Shown: positions 1 through 6,520 of the stretch, piece by piece
Layout of the letters: every line of letters starts with the position of its first letter
How positions within the stretch are numbered: position 1 is the stretch's first letter
Assembly (NCBI GenBank): GCA_025924435.1
Contig: JAICIL010000161.1
Location: forward strand, 1-9,750
From: Chloroflexia bacterium
GTDB taxonomy: Bacteria > Chloroflexota > Chloroflexia > Thermomicrobiales > JALYUS01
DNA: 9,750 nt
Reading direction: 5' to 3'
Notes under the pieces: generated by a model
What the model saw: only the letters and a program-made list of their open reading frames with translations
Database searches by the model: none
What the model was told of the DNA's origin: nothing
Program-made: the position numbers and the translations under genes

Positions 1-13
1 CCCCGCTCCTAGT

Positions 14-79
14 GGGGGGGGGGGGGGGGGCACGCCGCCCCCCCCCCACGGGGGGGCGCCGCCCCCCCCCCCCCCCACG
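14..79. repeat. G/C homopolymer and palindrome block
   Basis: This stretch is almost purely homopolymeric: 17 G (14-30), 10 C (38-47), 7 G (50-56) and 15 C (62-76), joined by short linkers. The unit CGCCG-C(n)-ACG occurs twice (33-50 and 57-79). C tract 38-47 and G tract 50-56 can fold into a tight hairpin, and the 17-G run can pair with either C run. It begins 15 bases past the stop of the minus-strand channel gene, so it could act as that gene's terminator, although there is no T tract. Exact tract lengths are doubtful, because such runs are prone to sequencing and assembly error. Confidence 0.8.
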
Positions 80-93
80 CTTCTTGGTGCAAG

Positions 94-1173
94 TCACGCA
101 TCTCCATTGCCGATTACCGCGTCGGACGATGCGGACGCGGTCGCGTCGCCCGTCTCGGCGATGGCGCGGAAGCGGTGGAGTTGCTCGCGCGTGCCGATGA
201 TGACCATGGTGTCCTGGGCGTTGATGCGGAGCGTCGGCGAGGGGTTGGCGAGCAGCGCGCCGTCGTACTTCTTGATGGCGACGATGGCCGCCCCGGTCTC
301 CATGCGGATCGTCGCGTCGCCGAGTTGACGGCCGATCAGCGCGCTCTCGCCGCTCGCGGTCACCTCTTCGAGGTAGAGTTCGAGGTGGCTGTGGCGGCCG
401 ACCACCTCGACCACATCCGTCATTTGCGGCTCGATCACCATCTCCGCGAGGCGTCGCCCGGTCAGGCTGTACGGGCAGAGGACGCGGTTCGCCCCGGCGC
501 GCACCAGTTTCGGCTCGACGGACTCCTCGCTCGCCCGCGCGACGATGAAGAGGCTGGCGCGCAACGAGCGGCAGGAGAGCGTGATGTAGAGGTTCGCGGC
601 GTCCGAATCGAGCGCGGTGACGACCCCCTTCGCCCGCTCCACCCCGGCGCGCAGGAGGACGCCGTCCTGCGTCGCGTCGCCCATCACGACATCGTAGCCC
701 GCCGCGCGGCACGCCTCGACGAGGCCCGGCTGCTGCTCGATGACGACGAACGGCTTGCCCTCGCGCGCCAGTTCCGTCGCGACGCTCATCCCGACGCGCC
801 CGTAGCCGCAGACGATGTAGTGATCCGCGAGCCGCCCGATCTCCCGCGCCATCCGCCGCTCCTTCACGATGTTCTGGAAGATCCGCTGCTCGAGCGCCCC
901 TTCCGCGAGGGTGCTGAGCGCATACAGGCCGGTCGCCACGCCGCCGACGATCAGCGCCATGTCGAAGATGCGCCCGGCGGTGTCGAGCGGATGGACCTCG
1001 CTGTAGCCGATCGTCGAGAGCGTGATGACCGTCATGTACGCCGCGTCAATGAAGGACCAGCGCTCGATCACCATGAACCCCGCCGTGCCGACCGCGAAGA
1101 CGACGACGAGCGCCGCGACCGCGATGCGGGCACGCGCGTTGGTCGTCAATTCATGGTGGGCATCGGCGACCAC
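94..1173 (-). CDS. Two-TM potassium channel with RCK (TrkA-N/TrkA-C) domain
   Basis: This is a membrane ion channel subunit, expected to form a tetramer conducting K+ under control of cytosolic RCK domains. With the chosen GTG start it has 359 residues. TM1 is at about 16-36, followed by a pore helix and a filter reading TIGYSE (54-59), with TM2 at about 68-92. The RCK N lobe starts at about 118 with the nucleotide-binding motif GYGRVG (123-128) and an acidic residue after the second strand (VIEQ). An RCK C (TrkA-C) lobe covers about 260-345. An ATG at 1227 would add 18 residues, but it lies upstream of a good -10 element (1210-1215). The GTG at 1173 has GGAGGGGG nine bases before it, so I prefer it. 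The filter has Ser and Glu where classical channels have Gly and Asp. It lies 91 bases downstream of the enolase-type gene on the same strand, with its own candidate promoter. The family call is firm; ion selectivity and ligand are inferred. Confidence 0.88.
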   Translation of the reverse strand: MVADAHHELTTNARARIAVAALVVVFAVGTAGFMVIERWSFIDAAYMTVITLSTIGYSEVHPLDTAGRIFDMALIVGGVATGLYALSTLAEGALEQRIFQNIVKERRMAREIGRLADHYIVCGYGRVGMSVATELAREGKPFVVIEQQPGLVEACRAAGYDVVMGDATQDGVLLRAGVERAKGVVTALDSDAANLYITLSCRSLRASLFIVARASEESVEPKLVRAGANRVLCPYSLTGRRLAEMVIEPQMTDVVEVVGRHSHLELYLEEVTASGESALIGRQLGDATIRMETGAAIVAIKKYDGALLANPSPTLRINAQDTMVIIGTREQLHRFRAIAETGDATASASSDAVIGNGDA

Positions 1174-1182
1174 GGGCGCGCA

Positions 1183-1190
1183 CCCCCTCC
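1183..1190 (-). promoter_or_regulatory. Ribosome binding site that sets the channel start
   Basis: On the minus strand this reads GGAGGGGG, a strong match to the anti-Shine-Dalgarno core, with nine bases between it and the in-frame GTG at 1173-1171. No comparable site precedes the in-frame ATG at 1227. This supports the GTG as the true start of the potassium channel. Confidence 0.6.
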
Positions 1191-1209
1191 GCAAACGGAA
1201 TACGCACGT

Positions 1210-1218
1210 AGTATAGCA
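1210..1218 (-). promoter_or_regulatory. Extended -10 promoter element before the channel gene
   Basis: The minus strand reads TGCTATACT, an extended -10 (TGn) plus a hexamer one base from TATAAT. No good -35 is seen at 16-18 bases upstream, as is often so for extended -10 promoters. Transcription would start near 1203, leaving a leader of about 30 bases with the ribosome binding site inside it. The same TGnTATACT motif precedes the histidine kinase. Confidence 0.5.
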
Positions 1219-1264
1219 ATGCGCCATGCGTCGCGGCGCACGGTATCCGCCCGATTCCCTGCCG

Positions 1265-2434
1265 TCAGCGGACGCGGAAGCGGCGGATCATCGCTTCGTC
1301 CACCTCGACGCCGAGGCCGGGGCCGTTGGGGACGGCGATGGAGCCGTCCACCATTTCGAGATGGGTGGTGCAGAGGTTGTTCAGGAGCGAGGCGGAGGAG
1401 ACGTTGTATTCCAGGTAGCGCGAGTGCATCAGGTAGGCGTTCAGGTGGAGCGATGCCGCCTTGAGGAGGTCCGTCAGCCAGGCGTGCGGCACGCACTCGA
1501 TCTGGCGGCGCGTCGCGAAGTCGGCGATCTGCTTGCCGACCGTCAGCCCCCCGCAGCGCGAGAGATCGGGTTGCAACACATCAACGCGCCCCTCGGTCGC
1601 CAGTCGCTCGAACTCGTCGAACCCGGCGTACTGCTCCCCGGCCGCGAGGCGCAGCCGCGTCGTGTGCTCGGCGAGGGTGCGATAGCCGGCGATATTCTCG
1701 GGGTGGAGGCAGTCTTCGAGCCAGACGACGCCGAGGTCTTCCAGTTCGCCGATGAGGGCGATCCAGTCGCGCAGCGAGCGGGGCCGGTAGGGATCGGCGT
1801 ACGCGACGCCGTACCAGCCGCCGTCCACCAGGAGATCAACCCCCGGCCCCGCCTCCTCACGCGCCGCGCGGACGAGCGCGACATCGCGCGCGATGTCGTG
1901 GCCGAACGCGCCCCAGCCGAACTTGATCGCCGTGAAGCCGCGCGCCAGATACTCGGCGACCGCCGCCTTCATCGCGTCGGGCGTGGGCCGGAAGAGCGTC
2001 GAGGCGTAGCCCTTGACCCGGTCGCGATATTTCGCGCCGAGCAGTGTATGCACCGGCTGGCCGAAAGCCTTGCCCGCGATGTCCCACAGGGCGATGTCCA
2101 CGCCGGAGATCATCTGCATGCCCGCGCCCTGCCGCCCGTAGTAGGCGAGGAAGCGGTACATCTTCTGCCAGAGCCGCTCGCGCTCCAGCGGGTCCTCCCC
2201 GATCAGCGCCGCCTTCAGGGATTCGAGGCCGATCTGCCCGCCGGACGGCGCCTCGACAATCGCCCTGCCGACGTGCGGCTGGGTCTCGATGTCGGCCCAC
2301 CCGGCGATCCCCTCGTCCGTGCTCACCTTGAGGAGCGCGATGAACCGCGTCCCGTGCGCCTCGCCGGCGACGGACGGATCCGGGTAATCCTTCCCGGTAT
2401 CCAGCACCATCGCCTCGACATCGGTGATCTTCAT
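1265..2434 (-). CDS. Enolase-superfamily enzyme, mandelate racemase/muconate lactonizing type
   Basis: This is a 389-residue cytosolic Mg2+-dependent enzyme that should abstract a proton next to a carboxylate. Its substrate, possibly a sugar acid, cannot be read from the sequence. A capping domain (about 1-130) precedes a barrel domain. Expected metal ligands are D204 (LVDGG), E240 (WLED) and E267 (GEQ). D290 (QPD) and H317 (PHAW) form the catalytic dyad with the 27-residue spacing of mandelate racemase, and E342 (LEYN) follows. The lysine motif reads KFG (171-173): K171 is present, but the second Lys of the usual KxK is Gly, so the other face of the active site is altered. Start: the ATG at 2434 has GGAGG seven bases upstream. 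A longer in-frame extension to 2722 runs across the spacer and antisense to the kinase gene and is rejected. The neighbours give no pathway. Family is near certain; dehydratase is more likely than racemase given the single-lysine motif. Confidence 0.9.
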   Translation of the reverse strand: MKITDVEAMVLDTGKDYPDPSVAGEAHGTRFIALLKVSTDEGIAGWADIETQPHVGRAIVEAPSGGQIGLESLKAALIGEDPLERERLWQKMYRFLAYYGRQGAGMQMISGVDIALWDIAGKAFGQPVHTLLGAKYRDRVKGYASTLFRPTPDAMKAAVAEYLARGFTAIKFGWGAFGHDIARDVALVRAAREEAGPGVDLLVDGGWYGVAYADPYRPRSLRDWIALIGELEDLGVVWLEDCLHPENIAGYRTLAEHTTRLRLAAGEQYAGFDEFERLATEGRVDVLQPDLSRCGGLTVGKQIADFATRRQIECVPHAWLTDLLKAASLHLNAYLMHSRYLEYNVSSASLLNNLCTTHLEMVDGSIAVPNGPGLGVEVDEAMIRRFRVR

Positions 2435-2463
2435 CGCGACCCTCCTCTGCTCCACGAATGGGT

Positions 2464-2504
2464 GTGTACCGGCGGCACGCGGCATCTCGCCGCCGAGTGT
2501 ACCG
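2464..2504. promoter_or_regulatory. Pair of GTGTACCG direct repeats, possible operator or promoter
   Basis: GTGTACCG occurs at 2464-2471 and again at 2497-2504, 33 bases apart start to start, close to three helical turns. It lies in the divergent spacer upstream of the enolase-type gene. On the minus strand each copy gives CGGTACAC, so the copies also supply weak -10-like hexamers (TACACT at 2501-2496). This could be an operator for the minus-strand gene, or chance. Confidence 0.25.
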
Positions 2505-2534
2505 CATGCGAGGGGGTGAGGCTTTCGAGGCCGA

Positions 2535-2543
2535 TGGTATACT
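2535..2543 (+). promoter_or_regulatory. Extended -10 promoter element before the histidine kinase
   Basis: The plus strand reads TGGTATACT, an extended -10 with hexamer TATACT at 2538-2543. No clear -35 lies 16-18 bases upstream. Transcription would start near 2550, giving a leader of about 40 bases to the ATG at 2592. The motif matches the one before the channel gene (1218-1210, minus strand), which supports both. Confidence 0.5.
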
Positions 2544-2591
2544 GGGCGGCGATTGGCGGCGCGATGATCGCCCCGTGGTGTCAGGAGAGGG

Positions 2592-4682
2592 ATGAGTACA
2601 CAGCAAACCGCACTGATCGCCGATGTCGGGATCGCGCTCAACGCGACCGATCCCCTGCCCGTCATGCTGCAAACGTGCGCGGAAGCGGTCGTCCGCCACC
2701 TCGACGCGGCGTTCGCGCGCATCTGGGTGCTGAATGCCGACGACGACGTGCTGGAATTGCGCGCCAGCGCGGGCCGCTATACGCACCTCGACGGCGCGCA
2801 CAGCCGCGTGCCGGTCGGCGCGCTGAAGATCGGCCTGATCGCCGAAGAGCGCCGGCCGCACCTGACGAACGATGTGCCCAACGATCCCCGCGTCAGCGAC
2901 CCTGAATGGGCGCGGCGCGAGGGGATGGTCGCCTTCGCGGGCTATCCGCTGACCGTCGAGGGCCGGCTCGTCGGCGTCCTGGCGATATTCGCGCGCCGTC
3001 CGCTCGGCGCGGAGACGCTCGCGATGCTCTCCTCGGTCGCGAACATGATCGCGACGGGGATCGCGCGCAAGCAGGCGGACGAGCGGCAACGGGAAGATTT
3101 CCACATCACCGAGACCCTCCATCGCATCGGGATCGCCCTCGCCTCGGAGCACGGCCTGCAATCGCTCGTCCAGATCGTCACCGATGCGGCGACCGAGGTT
3201 GTCGGTGCGCGGTTCGGCGCGTTCTTCTATAACGTCCTCGATGCCGAGGGCGAGTCGTACATGCTCTATACGATCTCCGGCGTGCCGCGCGAGGCATTCG
3301 CGAATTTTCCGATGCCGCGCAATACCGCGATCTTCAATCCGACCTTTGTTGGCGAGGGGATCATCCGCCTGGCCGATGTCACGCAGGATCCGCGCTTCGG
3401 GCGGAATGCGCCCTATTTCGGCATGCCGGAGGGTCATCTGCCGGTGCGCAGTTACCTCGCCGCGCCGGTGATCTCCCGTAGCGGCGACGTGCTGGGCGGG
3501 CTTTTCTTCGGCCACAGCGATCCGGGCGTCTTCACCGAGCGCGCGGAGCGGGCCATCGCGGGGATCGCCGCACAGGCGGCCATCGCGATGGATAACGCCA
3601 GCCTGATCCGCGACGCGCAGGTGGCGGAGGCGCGTTTCCGCAGCCTGTTCGAGCGCGTCCCCGATGCGATCTTCGTCGCCGATGCCACGGGTCGGTATCT
3701 CGATGTCAACCCCGCCGCGACCGCGCTGGTCGGTTACACGCGGGAGGAACTCCTGCGGCGGACCGTCATGGAGATCTCGGTAGATGATCAAAGCGCCGCG
3801 GAAGCGTATGATCGGATGCGGCAGACGGGCGCGTGGCGCGGCGAGCATGAGTTGCGGCACAAGGACGGCACCGTTGTCCCGACCGAGGCGCAGGCGACGG
3901 CCGTCGCGTTGCCGACGGGGACGATCTATCTCTCGGTTGTCCGGGATATATCGGAGCGCCGGGCGGCGGAGCGGATGCAGCAGGATTTCATCGCCATGGT
4001 CGCCCACGACCTCAAGAACCCGCTGACAACGCTGAAGGGGAATGCCCAACTGATGCAGCGGCGCAATCGTTTCAGCGAGCGGGGGATGGCAACAATTGTG
4101 GCGCAGGCGAACCGCCTGGAACGCCTGATTGACGATCTGCGGGACGTGGCGCGCCTCGACGCGCGGGCGATTGCCCTCGCCCGCGCACCCACCGACCTCG
4201 CGGCGCTCGTCCGCAGCCGCGCGGAGGAGGCGCAAACGCTGACACAAATCCACGACGTGCGCGTGCAGGCGCCGGATACGCCGGTGATCGGCCAATGGGA
4301 CGAGGACCGGCTGGAGCAGGTGATTGACAACCTGCTGATGAACGCGATCAAGTACGCGCCGAACGGCGGGGAAATCCGGGTGCGCGTCGAGGATCGTGGC
4401 GCGGACGCCTACGTCTCAATCCGCGACTGCGGCATCGGCGTCCCGCCCGACGTGCGCGAGCGGTTGTTCGAGCGGTTCTACCGCGCCGAGGGCGGAATCG
4501 CGGCGGATAAGAAGGGGCTGGGTCTCGGCCTGTACATCAGCAAGGCGCTGATCGAGGCGCACGGCGGGCAGATCGGCGTCGAATCGGCGCCCGGCGAGGG
4601 GAGCACATTTTTCTTCGCCCTCCCCCATGCGCGGGACGGATCGGTCTCGCACGCCGATACGGGTGGTCCGCCGCATGGGTGA
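2592..4682 (+). CDS. Soluble GAF-GAF-PAS sensor histidine kinase
   Basis: This 696-residue sensor kinase should autophosphorylate on histidine and pass phosphate to a response regulator. Order: GAF 1 (about 17-160), GAF 2 (about 180-340), PAS with PAC (about 345-460), HisKA and HATPase. The phospho-acceptor is H472 in AHDLKNPL. The N box carries D579, N580 and N584 (DNLLMNAIKY), the G1 box D612 (DCGIG), then the F box FERFYR, and the G2 box begins near G642 (GLGLGL). GAF 2 belongs to a well-conserved GAF type often seen in such kinases, with motifs GVPREAF, PMPRN and HLPVRSYLA; its ligand is not known to me. There is no membrane segment or signal peptide, so it senses an internal or diffusible cue. 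The start is set by AGGAGAGG just before the ATG. No response regulator is next to it. The PAP2 gene follows after 26 bases and is probably co-transcribed. Confidence 0.95.
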   Translation: MSTQQTALIADVGIALNATDPLPVMLQTCAEAVVRHLDAAFARIWVLNADDDVLELRASAGRYTHLDGAHSRVPVGALKIGLIAEERRPHLTNDVPNDPRVSDPEWARREGMVAFAGYPLTVEGRLVGVLAIFARRPLGAETLAMLSSVANMIATGIARKQADERQREDFHITETLHRIGIALASEHGLQSLVQIVTDAATEVVGARFGAFFYNVLDAEGESYMLYTISGVPREAFANFPMPRNTAIFNPTFVGEGIIRLADVTQDPRFGRNAPYFGMPEGHLPVRSYLAAPVISRSGDVLGGLFFGHSDPGVFTERAERAIAGIAAQAAIAMDNASLIRDAQVAEARFRSLFERVPDAIFVADATGRYLDVNPAATALVGYTREELLRRTVMEISVDDQSAAEAYDRMRQTGAWRGEHELRHKDGTVVPTEAQATAVALPTGTIYLSVVRDISERRAAERMQQDFIAMVAHDLKNPLTTLKGNAQLMQRRNRFSERGMATIVAQANRLERLIDDLRDVARLDARAIALARAPTDLAALVRSRAEEAQTLTQIHDVRVQAPDTPVIGQWDEDRLEQVIDNLLMNAIKYAPNGGEIRVRVEDRGADAYVSIRDCGIGVPPDVRERLFERFYRAEGGIAADKKGLGLGLYISKALIEAHGGQIGVESAPGEGSTFFFALPHARDGSVSHADTGGPPHG

Positions 4683-4708
4683 TTGCCGGTAGCGGAGGAA
4701 CTGCCGCG

Positions 4709-5437
4709 ATGTCAGAACAACCGGCACCGAGCCAAGGTCGGACGACCGGCCCAATCGTCGTGCGCTCGTCCCTGCTTCTGCTCGCCTTAAGCCTTGCCCT
4801 GATGCTGGGATTCACCTACCTCGGCCAGGAAGTGCGCGAACCGGCGACAACGGGGACCGATCAGCGCCTGCTCCGCCGCGTTGCCGAGGCGACCCGGCGG
4901 TGGCCGCTCACTCTGTCGGAGACGGTCTCCTTATTCGGCACCGCGCCGATGGTCGTCGTCATCACGGCGGTGGTCGGCGCTTCCCTCGCGCGGCATAGAT
5001 ATTGGTTCGACATCGCGCTGCTGATCGCGGCGCTGGTCGGCGCCACCCTGCTCTCGCCGCTCACGAAACACCTGATCAGCCGGGCGCGCCCGACCGCATT
5101 CTTTCGCACCTCCGCCACGGGCTACAGTTTCCCCAGCGGCCATACGCTGAATGCCACCTGTCTCGCATTGGCGTTGGGTTTCATCCTCTGGCGGCTGCCC
5201 TGGCGACGCACGATGAAGATTATCTGGACACTTGCACTCGCCGTTTACGCGGTCTGCGTGGGCGCGAGCCGGATCGTCCTCGGCGTGCATTACCCGACCG
5301 ATGTGCTCGGCGGGTTCCTGCTCGGCGCGGCATGGGCGACGCTGCTCATGCCGATCGTCCTCGGCGCGGAACGCTGGCGTCCCCCTCCCCCGGCCCCTCC
5401 GCCCGCCGTGCGGGGGAGGGGTGACGCTCCTGTATGA
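4709..5437 (+). CDS. PAP2-family membrane phosphatase
   Basis: This 242-residue integral membrane enzyme removes a phosphate from a lipid phosphate such as phosphatidic acid or undecaprenyl pyrophosphate; the real substrate cannot be told. About six membrane segments are visible (near 20-38, 74-94, 100-117, 146-164, 169-187 and 198-218). The three catalytic motifs are complete: K120-x6-R127-P128, PSGH (142-145) and S187-R188-x5-H194-x3-D198. H145 and H194 are the expected nucleophile and acid pair. Start: the ATG at 4709 has GGAGGA at 4694-4699. A GTG at 4679 overlapping the kinase stop is in frame but lacks a better site and adds a poor N-terminus. The tail from about residue 223, rich in Pro, Arg and Gly, is encoded by a GC-rich palindrome and is not part of the catalytic fold. 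Probably one transcript with the kinase. Confidence 0.92.
   Translation: MSEQPAPSQGRTTGPIVVRSSLLLLALSLALMLGFTYLGQEVREPATTGTDQRLLRRVAEATRRWPLTLSETVSLFGTAPMVVVITAVVGASLARHRYWFDIALLIAALVGATLLSPLTKHLISRARPTAFFRTSATGYSFPSGHTLNATCLALALGFILWRLPWRRTMKIIWTLALAVYAVCVGASRIVLGVHYPTDVLGGFLLGAAWATLLMPIVLGAERWRPPPPAPPPAVRGRGDAPV
5377..5427 (+). repeat. GC-rich palindromic repeat inside the end of the PAP2 gene
   Basis: The left arm (5377-5392) and right arm (5411-5427) are complementary over 16 pairs with one bulged base, around an 18-base loop. The right arm (CGTGC then G5-A-G4) resembles that of a second palindrome at 5483-5507, so the two look like copies of one dispersed element. It encodes residues of about 223-239 of the PAP2 protein. 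It could help end transcription, though no T run follows. Confidence 0.65.
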
Positions 5438-5475
5438 CCCCGGCAACGCTCAGGGAGCGTGGCGGGAATTACGGA

Positions 5476-6486
5476 TCAATCTCCCTCTCCCGTGCATGGG
5501 GAGGGGGCGAAGACGCGGAGCGCCTTCGGGGCCACGGTGATCGTCACAGGTGTCTCGCCGCCGTGCTCGCCATCCAGCGTGATCGGTTGCGGCGGCGCGG
5601 TGCGGATCGTCAGCCGCGTCGTCTCGAAGTAGTTGTTGCGCGGGTCGGTCGCCTGCCTGCCGAGCGCCACCGACCACGCGCCGCGGACCAGTTGATAGCG
5701 CGACCGCCCTTCCAGCGTGAAGACGACCAGCGTTCCGTCGCTGATGGAAGCGTCCGGCCCCGCCTTGAGATGCTCGCCGACGTACGTCCCGTTCGCGACG
5801 ACCAATTGATGCGTCGCGGCATCGCAGACTTTCTCGGCGGCCTCGATGTGCGCCCGGAAGTTCCGATGGCGCGGGAGGACTTTGAGGGCGGCGACCCCGT
5901 ACGCGAAAAAGCCGAGGGCGCGCTTGAGTCGCCGCGTCGCCGCGCGCGACACATCGTCCGAGACGCCCATGCTCAGCGTGTTGATGAAGTACCGCCCGTT
6001 CGCGCAGCCCAGATCAATCCGGGCGACCTGCCCCGCCGCGATCACGCGCGCCGCCCCGTCGAGGTCGAGCGGGATGCCGAGCGTGCGCGCGAGATCATTG
6101 CCCGTGCCCAACGGGAGCACGCCGAGCGTGACGGGCCGGTTCGCGAACGCTTCCATCACGCCGGAGAGCGTCCCGTCGCCACCGCCGACGATGATCCGCT
6201 CGCAGACCGCCGCGATGGCGTCTCGGATCGCGGGGAGGAGCGTATCGGGATCGTCCACCGCGACGGTGCAATCGAGCGCGATGCCCGCGTCCTCCAGCGA
6301 GGCTACCGCCCGCGAGAACTGTTTCGCGCCGCGCCGCGCGTGGGTATTGACGAAGAGCGCCGCTGGAGCGTCCGCGGGCACGGCCCGTTGCGGGGCGCTG
6401 GCGCTCAGAGATTCCGCCGCATCAACCATATCGCCAGCCTTCTCATCGCGCCTTCGCGCCCGGTGCATGCGGAGCATCCGCCGCAT
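5476..6486 (-). CDS. Diacylglycerol kinase family lipid kinase (YegS/BmrU type)
   Basis: This soluble or membrane-peripheral kinase should use ATP to phosphorylate a lipid hydroxyl, typically diacylglycerol or a related lipid. From the ATG at 6486 it has 336 residues. The N lobe begins with the strand ALFVN (43-47). The nucleotide loop GGGDGT is at 101-106 and LPLGTGNDLAR at 124-134, both hallmarks of the family. A second beta domain follows and closes with the conserved DGE near the C-terminus (ITLDGE). Start is uncertain: ATG 6486 has AAGGTGGGGAG upstream, whereas ATG 6429 has GAGAAGG and gives 317 residues without an Arg-rich leader. Family members often start close to the first strand, which favours 6429. 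Its last residues (APSPCTGEGD) are encoded by a palindrome. It lies 118 bases downstream of the solute-binding gene and converges on the PAP2 phosphatase, which performs the opposite reaction type. Confidence 0.88.
   Translation of the reverse strand: MRRMLRMHRARRRDEKAGDMVDAAESLSASAPQRAVPADAPAALFVNTHARRGAKQFSRAVASLEDAGIALDCTVAVDDPDTLLPAIRDAIAAVCERIIVGGGDGTLSGVMEAFANRPVTLGVLPLGTGNDLARTLGIPLDLDGAARVIAAGQVARIDLGCANGRYFINTLSMGVSDDVSRAATRRLKRALGFFAYGVAALKVLPRHRNFRAHIEAAEKVCDAATHQLVVANGTYVGEHLKAGPDASISDGTLVVFTLEGRSRYQLVRGAWSVALGRQATDPRNNYFETTRLTIRTAPPQPITLDGEHGGETPVTITVAPKALRVFAPSPCTGEGD
5483..5507 (+). terminator. Palindrome between convergent genes, probable terminator
   Basis: Arms 5483-5491 and 5499-5507 give nine pairs around a seven-base loop. 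The one imperfect pair is U-G in plus-strand RNA but A-C in minus-strand RNA, so it folds better in the transcript coming from the PAP2 gene. It sits 46 bases after the PAP2 stop and also encodes the last residues of the lipid kinase. There is no U tract, so intrinsic termination is only inferred. It looks like a second copy of the repeat at 5377-5427. Confidence 0.5.
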
Positions 6487-6497
6487 CGTGGCACACT

Positions 6498-6520
6498 CCC
6501 CACCTTCCCGCAAGGCGGGG
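6498..6520 (-). promoter_or_regulatory. Hairpin covering the candidate ribosome binding site of the lipid kinase
   Basis: In minus-strand RNA, bases 6520-6512 pair with 6506-6498 over nine pairs, including one G-U, around the loop GCGGG. The 3' arm is AAGGUGGGG, which is also the candidate ribosome binding site for the ATG at 6486. On the plus strand the same pair is an A-C mismatch, so folding favours the lipid kinase mRNA. It may limit translation from 6486, or it may indicate that the true start is 6429. Confidence 0.45.

Noticed and set aside
2435..2722. N-terminal extension of the enolase-type protein
   Set aside because: It would overlap the start of the kinase gene and cross the spacer. 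The ATG at 2434 has a good ribosome binding site and gives the family's normal N-terminus.
1226..2905. Open frame of 559 codons on the plus strand
   Set aside because: It covers the enolase-type gene on the opposite strand and runs into the kinase out of frame; it has no start signal or recognisable domain.
1857..4295. Open frame of 812 codons on the minus strand
   Set aside because: It lies antisense to the histidine kinase and, out of frame, across the enolase-type gene. Its product is Arg/Asp-rich with no recognisable domain, as expected for a shadow frame in high-GC DNA.
2592..6486. Kinase, phosphatase and lipid kinase as one new lipid-signalling system
   Set aside because: All three are common families, the lipid kinase is on the other strand, and nothing in the sequence ties the kinase signal to the lipid enzymes. 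I keep only the separate pairings as findings.
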